Both the position numbers and the translations under genes were made by a program. From Xenoacremonium recifei (taxonomy: Eukaryota; Ascomycota; Sordariomycetes; Hypocreales; Nectriaceae), in contig WOFQ01000008.1 in the NCBI GenBank assembly GCA_012184525.1, positions 806,001-870,000 on the forward strand: 64,000 nucleotides of DNA, read 5' to 3'. The notes under the pieces are model-generated. The model was not told the origin of the DNA and did not search any database. It saw only the letters and a program-made list of their open reading frames with translations. This document shows positions 1 through 11,852 of this stretch, in pieces. How positions within the stretch are numbered: the first letter of the stretch is position 1; each line of letters begins with the position of its first letter.

Positions 1-560
1 GTCTTTGATGTCATCGGACTTCGGGTGTTGGATGTCTTTCGCTGCATTTGCTGCGACATTCGCGCCCTCGCTTTGGCATCGAGGAAGTTTGGATTTGAGC
101 CGTCGGGGTTCATCTCGGTCAAGGGTGAACCAGAATATGACAACGGCGAGTGGAGCGAGGTGCCAAGAGACGGTCCGGTCTGCAGCTGTCGAAATTGGGT
201 GTTGAAGCTGGCGGCGTATGGACTTTGGATGGGATCACCGTCTGGGGTATTCGAAAACCCATTCATCTGGTTCTGGTCCATCTGTAGGGAGTTCCCCCGA
301 TGCGAGAATGCCCCTTGTGAAAATGCCATATTCATTCCAGAAAAGTCTTGTTGGGCGTCGGAGGGACTGGTCAGACCGTCAAGAAGTTCATCATCTCCGA
401 AAAGAGCGGAACCACTGGAGAACCCATTGGTGCCGGAGTTGGAGTTGAAGTTGTTGTTCGCAAAGGAGTTGGAATATCCGGACCCCATGGCGAGGTCGTT
501 AGGATCGATGCTCCCGCCGTTGGTGGCGGAGCCAAATTGGTTGAAGCCGTGCTGAGCCAT
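1..560 (-). CDS. Probable bHLH transcription factor, N-terminal part (cut by window edge)
   Basis: The minus strand is open from an ATG at 560 to the left edge, about 186 residues with no stop. The visible part is low-complexity: rich in Asn, Gly, Ser and Gln with FN/NS repeats, an acidic DDELLDGL patch near residue 55, and an SPMTSK tail. I recognise this style as the disordered N-terminus of the Sordariomycete HLH factors once labelled GlcD-gamma, whose bHLH domain lies further downstream. That domain is outside the window, so the family call is inference. A nuclear regulator is the most likely role. The gene diverges from SFT2 (start 4152), leaving a very long upstream region. Another Q/N-rich nuclear protein remains possible. 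Confidence 0.5.
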   Translation of the reverse strand, partial: MAQHGFNQFGSATNGGSIDPNDLAMGSGYSNSFANNNFNSNSGTNGFSSGSALFGDDELLDGLTSPSDAQQDFSGMNMAFSQGAFSHRGNSLQMDQNQMNGFSNTPDGDPIQSPYAASFNTQFRQLQTGPSLGTSLHSPLSYSGSPLTEMNPDGSNPNFLDAKARARMSQQMQRKTSNTRSPMTSK

Positions 561-3500
561 CGGGAAGACTATTTCAGACACGACGATGTGTTTGTAAAGT
601 TATCGTATACTCAGGTATGTGGTTGATGTATGGCCCGAGGTGTTCTGGGCAAGGGTATAACTGTGCGCAGAGTGGGGGGTGGGCTGGATTGTCGGGAATT
701 TCGAATCGTGTAGAAGGCAGCCTAATGAAAGGACGAAGGTGTGGTTAGCGACTGTAGCTGATGAGAAATGTGCGCAAATGTGAGAGGAGAGGCGCGGAAG
801 CAGCGCAGGAAGAGGGGTTTGGAAATAGGAACCAGGAGAGGTTGCTTAACAGATTGCCGTCCCGCCCCGGATTTGGAGCATGCAAAGTGGCGTGGATGGG
901 ACAGAGTCGCAGCAGCAAGGGATGATCTCACTCACCTTATGGCATGTAGGCAGCAGGCGCTGTTGGAAGTCGAAAGGCGAGGAGCTACTTCCAGTCCATC
1001 TAGAAGGTCGCGAGAGAGATGGGATTCAGGATCCGAAGTCGGGAGCGGATGCGACTTCCGGGAGAGGATGAGGGTGCGGATGTTGCGAGGAGAGTTGGAT
1101 CGTGAGGGAGTGTGCGAGGTGGGTGGTCGAAAATGGCGGGCGCCTTTGGGCTTCCGAGTCGTCGGGGAAAGCCTCTATAATAAGCGGATCCGGGGCGCCT
1201 GGAGGAGCCAACTCTGAGGGGCAGAGGCGCTGAACTGGACCAGTACGCTGCGGCGTTCTGGCCTGAGCTTGGTGAGTGGGCGGTGGTGTCTGCTCCAAAG
1301 AGTCACTTTCAGGCGGTGTCGGCCTGGTCGGAGGGAGTCTGGGAGTCGGGGCGGCTTGCCGGGAGTCCCAAGATAGATGCTGCTTGGCTGTTCTAGGAAT
1401 GGCGGCTGTACCAGTCAGCGAGTGGGCTCCGTGGCGGAGGATATGTCTAGCCAGCGCTCGCGGGATGAGGATGTGTAAGAGGACAAGACGGAATGTTGGG
1501 GAAGGATGAGGATAAAGTGTGAGGCAAGAGGGAAAGCAGCAAACTTTCATAGAGGGAAATTCTGATGCAGAATAAGTGGAAGGGCGGCGGGGAGGCGGAG
1601 TGAAAAAGAGAGGGAAGGGTAACGCGAAAAGCCAGGAAAACTGGTGCTATTCACCTCAAGTCCCGGAGCTTCCAAACGGTCGCTTTAGGTCGGCTGCGTC
1701 GGCGAAACGGTGGGTTGCACAGGATGAGCAGCAGCAAAGAGATGTCGCGAGAGATCTGACGAGTCGCGTTCGAGTCGCAAGCCAAACAGGGAGTCAAGGC
1801 CTCCCTACGGTCAGTCTGGACCGCTTTCGTACTGCAGGCGGACAATCTGGGGGACGGGAGCTAGCTTGTGAGTGGACAGAGTGGACGCAGTAATCCGGCG
1901 TGGGTGGTTAAGGTCTCCAAGGGATGAGAGATGATGGATGAACGGCGTAACACCGTGGCGGAGGATGGCGCGTTGGGGAAGAACAGAAACGGTAAGAATA
2001 AGAAGGAAGAGGAGACGAGTGACGCTGGCTGCGGAGGCTGATGCGAGATGCCAAGAAGAGGAGGTGTTGTTGGTTGGGGCAGTGAGTAACAGCGGCGGCG
2101 CTGTGATGCTTGCTCTCGGTGCACACGAAGATCAGGGTTGATGCACGGGCAGTCGACGTCAGGGCAGGATGCAGGTGCCGCAAAGAGAAGAAGGGAGGGT
2201 TGGGTCTTTTTCGATGTCGAGTCTCGGCCTGCCTGGGTCGCATAAGGTATGAAAGAAGCGCGATGATTGTCGTTGATGATGGTTCAGCTGCGGCGGTCTG
2301 CTGGTGTTTTTGCCCCTAGAGCCAATAGAGGCGGCGATAGTCGAGGTAAGGGCGGCCGAAGCGGGAAGTGGAAATGGTGTAAGTCAACACGACGGTCAAG
2401 GCGCGACGGGAGAAGACGGTTGGTATGCAGTTGGTAGGCTGTCAATCCTCGTATCGCCCCCGGAGCGTCTGCACTGTGACGACTTGGGACGTGAGATGGT
2501 GGTGGTGGTGGAAGAAGAGTGGTGTGCAACTAGAAGGCTGGCTGCCTTAGATAAGCCGGCGATGTGTGTGTGTGCTACCCTTTCCTGCAGATTGGGGGAG
2601 GTATGAGAGAACTTGGAAGCTGTCGGTGAGTCGTTCCTGACGTTGCAATCGCAATCCGCTGCACGCCGATAACGTGCCGGCATCCTCCATTTTATACCTG
2701 CAGCCACAGTCCTAAAAATACAAGTACCAACACAAGTCATCTGTACGCGCCCGGAGCATCTTCTGACAGGGCTTGACAGTGCTCACTCACTGCGTCGAGA
2801 TAGTGGTGGTGGTGTAGTGGTGGCCTCGCAGCGTCCTCTGCCATGGCTCATGGCTGCTAACTGATAATTATGGGGTCTGGCTCTTGGGGGGGAGGGGCTG
2901 CAGCCTGAACGTGACTTGGCGTCTAAGACATCAGGGCCAACTTGCTGCTGGACCTGCTGAGCCTCCTCGCAACGCAATATGGAATCGTCTTCGATTGCCA
3001 AGTCATGCGTATCTATGTCTAGCCTTGGGGTTTCTCATCGGCCTGGCCACGCGCCAGATCTGAGGAGGTGAGTCCTGTCGCTACCCGCCTAGGTCGAGTC
3101 TATTACATGTTGAATCCAGCCCCGTGTGCCAGCCAATACATGGTGAGGATCCAGGCATCCCGCCTTTCTCTTCCTCTGCTTGGGCTTGCTTGCCTTGTCT
3201 TCTCCTTCTGTGCACAATTTCCAGTAAAGGAGCATCCTCTCCAGGCCACCACCCCCTCCCCTCCTCCCCCCGTGTTCGCGTAAGGTCTGCGCCTCGTTTG
3301 GCCGGCCCAGGCGAGCTCCAGGACTCCAGGACTGCCCAGTCCGTAGATATCATTCTTAGCCTTGGGCCTCACCACCGTCGGTGAGTCGCAGAAAGTGCAT
3401 CAGGCTCCATCCAGCTTATCTTATCGCACCGATATCAGCCTATTATAAGCAGCGGAGGAGCCTCTGCCTCGACTAAGCCTCAAAGCCTCGTCGTTCCAGG

Positions 3501-4151
3501 GCTTCCATCGCGCGCCCGCCCGGTAGGCGGCAGGCGGCAGATGCCAGGCGGGAGCTTCGAGTTCCGTCGCCCGGTGGGGGGGAACGTGCCAGGCCGTGCC
3601 AGGCCGTGCGGGGCCCGGATGCCCTACTGTGCCCCGAATCCAATCATGTGGCCACCTCTCCTACAAGCTAGCCTCGTCTTCCAAGGCCTGGTCCGTACGG
3701 ATTTCCCATCCACACCACCCAACCTCAGTCCTCCGGTTCCGTTAGTGCCGTCCGCCACTTCGACGACACGTCCCGCCTTCACAGTCCCGTCGCTTCCTTT
3801 GTCTGCAGTGACGTCTCTTTTCTCAGCGGAACGCGCGGTTAGGTTGCGATTCTAGGTCTGCAGCTCCCGAAAGTCCCTGCCTGCGCGAGCCCCCGTCAGC
3901 AGTGGCGAAGCGTCCGCCGGCAAGCCTGCTAGATAAGGTCCGTGACGGCTCCCCCCTCCTCCTCTCCGGAGAGCGGCTCCCGCCATATCAACGTAGGAAC
4001 ATCGACTGACCTTGGCCAGAGTGGAGCGCCTATATCGACTTCACGCCGCCTCGTACTGCTTGTGCCGTACCCTCCATCCCGATCGGAAAGGACACAGTGA
4101 TCGACGCTGTCCCTTTGGCCCCGAATCACCCGCCCCTGACTGCCGCCCGCC
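561..4151. other. 3.6 kb gene-free region between divergent genes
   Basis: No exon chain with coherent protein character was found on either strand. Open frames here are low-complexity Ser/Pro/Arg-rich and look like chance. The right part holds purine/pyrimidine-biased tracts, GTGGTGG runs near 2500 and 2807, and a TG run near 2563. Two adjacent TTATC (GATA) motifs lie at 3416-3425. The length suggests a long 5' leader, possibly with uORFs, for the bHLH gene plus the SFT2 promoter. Confidence 0.6.
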
Positions 4152-5161
4152 ATGGCATCGACGACCTTCCGCGACTCCATTAACTCCCTGGGCTGGAGTC
4201 GCCGTGCCGATGAGCCTGTCAACACCTCCCAGCAGAGTGGACTCCTATCCTCCATTCGCAGCTTGAACCCCTTCTCAGACAATGGATATGTGCGCCTACC
4301 GACTACCGAGAGTGCTGGTGCCCCCCTGCCGCAACCCAGCCGGCGAGAAGAGGAGGAAGGCTGGTTCGTTCGTGAGTCAACCTGAAGGCACCCCATCTGT
4401 CGCCGCGCGGGACCCCTGCAGCGGGACATGTGCATTGCATCTCAGCCTTGCTTTAGATCATGCATGTGATGCGGGTGGCTCGTCCCGTGTGTATCAGAAA
4501 CTAACCCGACTGGCAGTTAGTAGATGGGATCGGTTGTTGATATTCGGTGCTTGCAACCTTGCCGCCCTTGCATGCTTCGTCATCTGCTTCACCCTGTTTC
4601 CGGTTCTCTCCATAAGGCCGCGCAAGTTCGTGATTCTGTAAGTGCATTTCCATGGCCCCCATCCATTAGTTCGACTTCAGCCTCAGTCACATGGCTTCTT
4701 TCGTACCTTTTGCTCCCTCTGGGATAAGCCATCGTAAAGTCCTCCAGGCCAAAGTTCCTCGAATTTCTAATCCTTGTCTTCGGGTTCTAACGATTTGTCA
4801 GTTGGTCGGTTGGCTCTTTGATGTTCCTGGCCTCCTTCGCTGCTGTGATGGGGCCTATGAACTACGTCTACCACCTTTTTTCGACACCTAGATTACCATT
4901 CACAGCAGCATACTTTGGTTCTATCGCTCTCACGCTGGTCTTTTCTCTCAAGGTAACTTTTCGCTTTCGTATCCGAAGGTTATGTCAGCCATGCTAACAC
5001 TTGTATAGCTCCACAGCACCATTCTCACTCTTCTGGCGGCCATTGTCCAACTCGCCTGTTTGGTGTGGTATCTCATCAGCTATTTCCCTATGGGGTCGAC
5101 CGGTCTACGTCTTGCCACGACCTTCGGAGCAAGACAAGCAACAGCTTGGATGACCGGATAA
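4152..5161 (+). CDS. SFT2: Vesicle transport protein SFT2
   Basis: Four exons (4152-4371, 4517-4637, 4802-4952, 5009-5161) encode 214 residues. The N-terminal ~75 residues are hydrophilic with an NPFSDNGYVRLP segment and an EEEEGWF stretch. Then come four hydrophobic spans, starting at RWDRLLIFGACNLAALACF and ending in LACLVWYLISYFP, with the conserved YFPMGSTGLR and a C-terminal ATAWMTG. This is the Got1/Sft2 family of small tetraspanning Golgi proteins that help fusion of endosome-derived vesicles with the Golgi. Splice phases all agree. The next gene, uL2m, converges on it with a 1.2 kb AT-rich spacer. Confidence 0.93.
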
Positions 5162-6387
5162 GTTCATTTTGAACTTTCGCGGCTGACATCTAGGCGATAT
5201 GCTACGTTCAGGTTCCATCATTTGGGTACACGAAACATAACAAAGTAGTACATGAGTCCTCAGCCTCGATTAGCTATTGTATCACTACCACAACTGCACT
5301 GAGAAGGCTTGCTGTTGGCGTCAATCGGGAGGCACAGTCCTTTTTTGCTTATTGAGAGGTTCTGAGGTTCTGGCAAAATATGACCTTGTCTCTTCTTGTA
5401 TAGATCCATCACACTATTGCGAATGTTGCTCCCCAACCAGCAGGTCTTTAAAGGGGAATAAGCACAATAAAATAATACTGTATAATATTACAAAGGCGAC
5501 GTTTGAGATTGCAATCATTTTGCCTCGCTCATAATAGTGCAAATACGGCCGGCCTATCGTCGATCTGAGGGCAGGGGTTCCGAGAAAATTCCAGGGGGTG
5601 AAGCAACTATGCAGAAAGGTCCTGTGGTCCGGCAAGATATGGTCCAAAGCACCCTTCAATCCTGTTAGCAATAATGTCCTGTAGTATTCATACACAACGA
5701 GGCCTTGAGCATTCCTTAGCCCTAAACCGCGATCCCGTATAAGAAAGGGCACCTCAAATCAATCCAGCTGATACTGGGTGTTTCAAGAGACATACTGAAG
5801 AAACTATAATTCATTTATTATAATTCTAAGTTTTGATACTATTATGAATATTATTCACGGTTTGCCGATTCAAACCATGGTTCAACATCCTATGAGATGG
5901 AATGTTACGAATGCGTTAACATTTGTAGAGCCGCGCGGGTTGATGCCAGCTGACTACAAACACACGAGCTGAGTGGGACAACAAGGAGGGCGGGGCCCAA
6001 AGGCATGGAAATGTCATTTGCAATGCCTGACTCCTTGCCATGACCCGGTATTGACGCGGAGGGCTAATTTAACGAAATCAGTGCAGCATGCAGTACTACT
6101 ACACGTGTGGCTTCAGAGGGTCCTTGATATAATCGTGTTGATCGACCAATCATGATGTCAGTATGGCTTCCAACACACCGGGTTTCTAAATGAATTGAAT
6201 AGACCGGGTACGTAGAATCGAGGAGCCTCATCAGCATCCCTTTTATACGTGTATATGCACTTAATCCATCAATTCTAATGTCACATATAGTACACTTTCA
6301 CAGCGCCTTAATATACAATGCACCATCTCCAACTTGGGCGAGAGAAGGCTCGTCTTGCCCAAACGGTCTCATCAGGTGAGAAATGCC
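5162..6387. other. AT-rich convergent intergenic spacer
   Basis: This stretch between two converging genes is visibly AT-richer than its surroundings, especially 5440-5500 and 5800-5900. A 112-codon open frame on the minus strand (5414-5752) resembles no family I know. The base composition could reflect 3' UTRs or a mutated remnant of inserted DNA; nothing recognisable remains. Confidence 0.5.
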
Positions 6388-7634
6388 TTACGAGGCCTTT
6401 GCACGTCGCTTGCCATTGTTCCGAGGCCGAGCCACCACAACCCACTTGTTGATGTTGTTCTTGCGACGAGTCTTGTATCCGCTCTTGGTCTGTCCGAAAT
6501 TATCAGCAATGCACAGATACAAGTCTTTCATTCCAAGGGTATTGACGTACCGGTGTACCCCAGGGGCTGACTGGATGGCGATTACCCTTTGATTTACCTC
6601 GGCCACCACCGTGGGGATGGTCAACTGCACAACGTGTTAGCTTTTTTATTTCCAGCTTGCCGTAAAGGAGACGGACCTTTGTTCATGGCAACACCACGGA
6701 CAGTGGGCCGGATGTTCAGCCATCGGCTACGTCCAGCTTTTCCGAGCTGGCGGTAGTGGTGGTGAATGTTGCTGGCAACACCAATTGTTGCACAGGCATC
6801 CTTGCTAACCCTTCGAACCTCGCCGCTCTGGAGCCGCACCTCAACGTACTTTCCTGTCATCACCTTGGTACCATCATCCTTTGTTTCCTCGTTCTTGTTG
6901 ACGACAACGGCAGAAGTGCCGGCACTTCGACAGAACACGGCCCCCCTCTTGGCCGCGGAACCTACACAGAAAACAGTGGTGCCCACAGGGATCATGTGCA
7001 TCGGCAGACAGTTGCCTCGGAAAGCAGTCTTTGCAGCCAGGATACCGGGATCAATAACGCCTCCCATGCTGTCAAGGAGGTCCTGGGGGATGCCAGCTCG
7101 GTAGCTGTGGACAACGTCCCCTGCCCTCAAGCCTTCCGCAGCCACGATGTACGTCTTTCGGCCGGTGGCCTTCTCGGTGAGCAAAGCGATATGGGCACTT
7201 CGGCCAGGATCGTATTCGATTCGTTCAACCAGGTGAGGGCCGGGGCGATTTCGAATAAAGTCGACCGTTCGTATCCTCCTCTTAGCACCACCACCGCGAT
7301 GTCGAACCGTGATTCTTCCCGAGACATTTCGGCCACCTTTGGATTGACCCTTCTTGGGGAAAGTCAAGGGAAGAAATGGTCGTCCCTTCCAGAGGTGGTC
7401 ATTGATGGGTCGCTTCAAGTGTCGAACACCAGGTGTTCGAGGCTTGTAGGTCCGAAGGATGGCAGACTGGCCGCCAACCTTTTCAGGAGTGCTGGATATC
7501 GTCTCGCTCGAAGTGGCGGCAGGAGTCGGCGCAGGGCTGCTGACCGAAGCATATGACCGGGCAATTGATCGATTGAGCGAGGCTCGCCACAGGTTACCAC
7601 GCGCCGCAGCGAATGGCATCCGGGGCTGGATCAT
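6388..7634 (-). CDS. RML2: Mitochondrial large-subunit ribosomal protein uL2m
   Basis: Three exons on the minus strand (7634-6677, 6624-6551, 6489-6388) give 377 residues. The product carries the L2 signature: GGRNVSGRITVRHRGGGAKRR, then the SH3-like beta-barrel region, RPTVRGVAMNKVDHPHGGG, and a GTPTKSGYKTRR tail. The VDHPHGGG loop contacts the peptidyl-transferase centre in bacterial L2. The first ~60 residues are Arg/Ser/Ala-rich, as expected for a mitochondrial presequence. I chose the ATG at 7634 because the longer frame (ATG at 7736) contains a branch-like CTAAC and an acceptor-like TTACAG just upstream, suggesting a 5' UTR intron. The short VDHPHGGG exon is only 74 nt. Confidence 0.93.
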
Positions 7635-9027
7635 GGTCCCTGATGGTTGGAGCTTGACCAACCGGCTGTAATTGTAGCGATATGGGTTAGTTTGGGCCAG
7701 GAATTGGGAGTAAAGATTTATGCAATGGCCAAACATGCTCGTTTAGAGATCCGAGAGGCCATTGGGAGCACCTACAATTGTCTGCAGGAGCCAGTGATGG
7801 TCGTTGCTCACCATACGACGTCGTGGAGATGGCCCGACTGAAGCACCTTAGCTCGACGTCGAAATTTCTTCGGAGCATGCATCAACTTTAGGCCGACCTG
7901 GAACAACAGCCACAGCGGGAGCTGGAGAAAGGCGCGGCAGAATGTGGCGCATGCCGTCGCGACGAGCCACAGGGCCAGTGCCCGGCGCGGTGCGAGCCTC
8001 CTGGGGGCTGGACCAATAGGCTGGCCGTTGCCCCGCCGTTGTCGTTGTTGACGCCGGGATTTGTGGGGACGGGTGGCCCGCAGGCTCCGGCGGCGCGTCC
8101 TGAGTCGTCGAAGCACGCCTGAGCTCTCCCTCAGGCTTCTCCCATCACCCAGCCGCCCGTCGTCGAGACCGAGAGCTCTTAGTCCCAGACTGGCGACACT
8201 TTAAGCTAAGCTTCCTCTCCATCGCCAGCTTCTTCTTCGTTTCGTTTGCCCAGGCTTTTCCAGCACCAAAACATACTACCATCCTTCTGTCGCTGCTGCT
8301 GCTGCCGCTGCTGTTTACACCACTACCCGTATCTTGTTGGGCCTCCGTCACCTGCGAAGCTTGAACGTACGTCCAACGCGTCTTCTCTCGACCACACAGC
8401 GTCCAGCGTCACGTCCCGTCGCCTCACGTCTTCTCTGCTGCATTCTGCATCGCTGCTGCAAGTGGGACTCCCACACGCTCCAGCGAATCTGACGTACGGG
8501 ACGGTCCCTGGCAACGCGACCAGACACCACTCGAGGGAAAAAGGTACGTACCGCGCCTGGTCCACTCCACGTCCCTCCCTTGCTGCTCCGCTCCTCAAAA
8601 CACTTCCATCGTCCTCACCACCATCCTCTCGACATAAACACCTCGCTTGCTCTTTATTTACTTCCATTGGGCCTCCTTCCTCCTCGTCATCTCTTTCCTC
8701 CGCCCGTTCCTTCCTCTTCCTATGCCGGCCTTCGATCTCATCTAACGCCTCCTTCCAGCCCTTGACGACATCTCATCGGGCAAACATTCCAATCGCGGTA
8801 TTGCGTCGGTCCTTAATCTATCTTTGTCCCAGAGGTCAGTCTCCGAATTCCTTTTTTTCATTCGATTGTCTCAGATCTCGACTGCCTACTTCTGTCTGGC
8901 TACTTCTCCAACAACTTTCCAGCTTCCTTCCTGAATACTCTTCACCTCGACGCGTCTACTGACATCTCGCCTGCAGCCTCAAGCTCTGGTAAATATCAGA
9001 ACTAGTCAACAATACTAGACTTTCAAG
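7635..9027. other. Intergenic region with pyrimidine-rich cyclin leader
   Basis: This gap separates the divergent uL2m and cyclin genes. From about 8240 to 8990 the plus strand is strongly C/T-rich, typical of highly transcribed fungal promoters and leaders. It holds a 238-codon serine-rich open frame (8246-8962) that I regard as a composition artefact. A short frame beginning at 7878 (minus) may lie in the uL2m 5' leader. Confidence 0.5.
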
Positions 9028-10664
9028 ATGCCTCCTGTGAGTCCCTTCAACGCGACTTGTTGCGTGATGTACTCGCGTTGGGGTTGCTAACCAACTGCTT
9101 AGGGTCGACCTGCTCGTGCTCGTGTCGTCTCAAACGAGAACGACGAGAACAGTGGCACGACGCGCATAACTCGGGCAAAGGCCGCTGCCCTCCACGTCGA
9201 CGAGCTCTCAATGCCCTCCAAGGGTGCGGTACCAACCAAGAAGGCCAACGGCAACGTGACTGCGGCTACGCGGAAACGCGCTGCTCTCGGAGATGTCAGC
9301 AACGTGGGGAAGACTGATGGGGTTGAAGGCAAAAAGGCAGCCGGCAAGGCTGGACTTGTTTCAAAGGCTGCCCAGCCCACTGGGATTCAGAAGAGCACAT
9401 CGCGAGCATCTCGCCCTGCTCTAAGCGTGAAGGAGAACAAGAAGACGGAGACCAAGCGAACTGGCTCTGGCTCTGGAGCCATCGGTCCCAAGCGAAAGGT
9501 CCCCGCATCGTCGACGGCTTCCAACAAAGAGAACACACAGACCGAGGGAAGTGAACCGCTTCGGAAGAAGGCACACACTCTGGATGCTGAGAAACGCATT
9601 CGATCTGAGTCTCGATTAGAAGCCGTTGCCGAGATTGCTCCCCCTGCCGAGCCCGAGGTCAAGGTTGAGCCTGAGAACCAGGGCACTGAGTACCCTCCTG
9701 GCGTCAAGAACTTGGACGATGAGGATCTGGAGGATCCTCTCATGGTTGCCGAGTACGCTACCGAGATCTTCGAGTACCTTCGTGACCTCGAGGTGCACTC
9801 GATCCCCAACCCCCAGTATATGGCGCACCAAGATGACCTCGAATGGAAAACGCGTGCCATTCTCATCGACTGGTTGATCGAGGTTCACACCCGATTCCAC
9901 CTCCTCCCCGAAACCCTCTTCCTGGCTGTCAACATCATCGACCGCTTCCTCTCAGAAAAGGTCGTCCAGCTGGATCGCCTGCAGCTGGTCGGGATTACTG
10001 CCATGTTTATCGCTTCCAAGTACGAGGAGGTCATGTCGCCTCACGTGGAAAACTTCCGACGGATTGCAGATGATGGCTTCAGTGAGGCAGAGATCCTCAG
10101 CGCCGAGCGATTCGTCCTGAGCACGCTCAACTATGATCTCAGCTACCCCAACCCCATGAACTTCCTGCGCCGGGTGTCCAAGGCCGACAACTACGATATT
10201 CAGTCAAGAACCATTGGCAAGTATCTCATGGAGATCAGCCTCCTGGACTACAGGTTCATGTCCTTCCGTCCTAGCTCCGTTGCTGCCGGCGCCATGTACC
10301 TGGCGCGCATGATCTTGGACCGTGGTGAATGGGTAAGTTATGATACTCCAATGGAAATCAAAATCACGCTTCTAACAACCTGCCTAGGACGAGACCATTG
10401 CCTATTACGCTGGATACACCGAAGAGGAGATCGAGCCTGTAGTTAACCTGATGGTTGACTATTTGGCCCGACCCGTCATCCACGAGGCCTTCTTCAAGAA
10501 GTACGCCAGCAAGAAGTTCTTGAAGGGTATGTTTGGTTACTGATGCAACGCCATTATCTTTGCTAACTGTCCATGTAGCATCCATTCTTTCCCGTCAATG
10601 GGCTAAGCGACACGCCCCCTTGTTCGGCATCACCGACCTCGACCTCTCTCTTGACCAGCTCTAA
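9028..10664 (+). CDS. G2/mitotic B-type cyclin
   Basis: Four exons (9028-9036, 9103-10332, 10388-10526, 10579-10664) encode 487 residues. A destruction box RAALGDVSN sits at about residues 62-70, and the N-terminal third is basic and disordered. The cyclin box opens around residue 252 with KTRAILIDWLIEVH and continues through LFLAVNIIDRFLS and FIASKYEEVMSPHVENF. The second fold has YRFMSFRPSSVAAGAMYLAR. The protein activates the CDK1 kinase for entry into mitosis and is destroyed by the APC/C through the D-box. It matches nimE/CLB-type cyclins. The first coding exon holds only three codons, so the 66-nt intron lies immediately after the start. Confidence 0.95.
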
Positions 10665-11852
10665 TCAATGCATTTACGTTCCTCGAGCTGGTCAACGATG
10701 GCATGCTCGCCTCACGCATGTCATCTATGGCACCAAGATACTCACTATTGGATCACGTTGAATCCACCACGTTATGACGATAATAGATCAACGACACCTT
10801 TTTTGCAACATCTTCTTGGACCGTCGTCGCAACCTCGCCGTCCTTGATTAACATTCTCACTGTCTGATATGCGACAGCCTACGCTTGCAATTGTCTGGTT
10901 ACCCTGCATTTTGCCTTCATACTTTTTTGTCTCGTACACGGCGCTCGGAGTCACTCGGAAAGGGAGCAAGGGCTTTGTTTTTCGACTGGATGGAGTTGGC
11001 TGCTTAGGCGGTCCATGGTGGGGTATGGTCAGAGCTAGTTGGGAGGCCCAAGACGATGGTCTCGGAGAGGGTAGAGAGATTGGAGCTGAGCTTCAGATTT
11101 GGGGGTTCTGGCGCGGGTGGGCGTTGATGGCCCTGTCTGTGGAATCACAACAGCGGTGCTCTAACACGCCCTTACTTTGCCAACATGGGCGGGGTTGTGA
11201 TAGAAAATTGTACATACCAATGGATCGGTTTACACGGCATGAAGCGGGCACGGAAATGAGAATTACCATGACTTTTGGATTATATGATCCAATGTAAACA
11301 AACAGAGCTAGCTGAAGACCTGGACTAATGTCACCAGTGCCACTGTGCCACTGGGTTGTTATTGTTATTATGGCCTGCCTTGCCTTGCATACCTCAGCTG
11401 CAGGTTGACCTCATCATTTCACGTAGGTGGGTTCCATAAGATGGCCTCGAGCAGTGGCCGTTCCTCGACAATACAGTACATCGGTAGGTTGGCGACAGGA
11501 GGATGTTGGTTGTTTCCAATGTAAACAAACGGGCCACTTTTGGGTCACAGCTCCGTAACTCAGTGCGCCGAGGCCGGCAATTAGGATTTAGCCTCAGACC
11601 GACAAACAACCATTGGGAGTATCCACCTAGCTTCTCCATCTACATCCCAGTCAACCAGTCGCCAACTATCATCACATCCAAACGGTTGTTGTTGTTTGTC
11701 TCGGCCTGACCTCTGCCTGTGTTCCCCCACAGCTGCAAGTCTGTCTTATCTTATCGGTCTGGGGCTTTATCTTATCTGGTCATTCATTGTGGGTGGTCCA
11801 GGAGCCCAGGTTCCTCATAAGAAACCTTGACCACTTCTCAACGGCACTTCAA
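10665..11852. other. Intergenic region, cyclin 3' side and THO3 promoter
   Basis: No coding structure was seen. The distal part carries the clustered GATA motifs described separately. Confidence 0.5.
11746..11776. promoter_or_regulatory. Cluster of four GATA-factor motifs
   Basis: TTATC, the complement of GATAA, occurs four times: 11746-11750, 11751-11755, 11767-11771 and 11772-11776. They form two abutting pairs about 80-105 nt upstream of the THO3 start. Fungal GATA factors (AreA/NIT2, siderophore regulators, white-collar proteins) bind paired GATA sites. Function here is inferred from motif spacing only. Confidence 0.4.

Noticed and set aside
6756..7556. 266-codon plus-strand frame
   Set aside because: Antisense of uL2m, which has unmistakable L2 motifs.
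7734..7736. Upstream ATG of uL2m
   Set aside because: Intervening sequence contains a branch site and acceptor, so it is more likely 5' UTR intron; the start at 7634 begins a presequence-like segment.
8246..8962. 238-codon serine-rich open frame on the plus strand before cyclin B
   Set aside because: It follows from the C/T-rich leader composition; no domain, and it ends just before the clear cyclin start.
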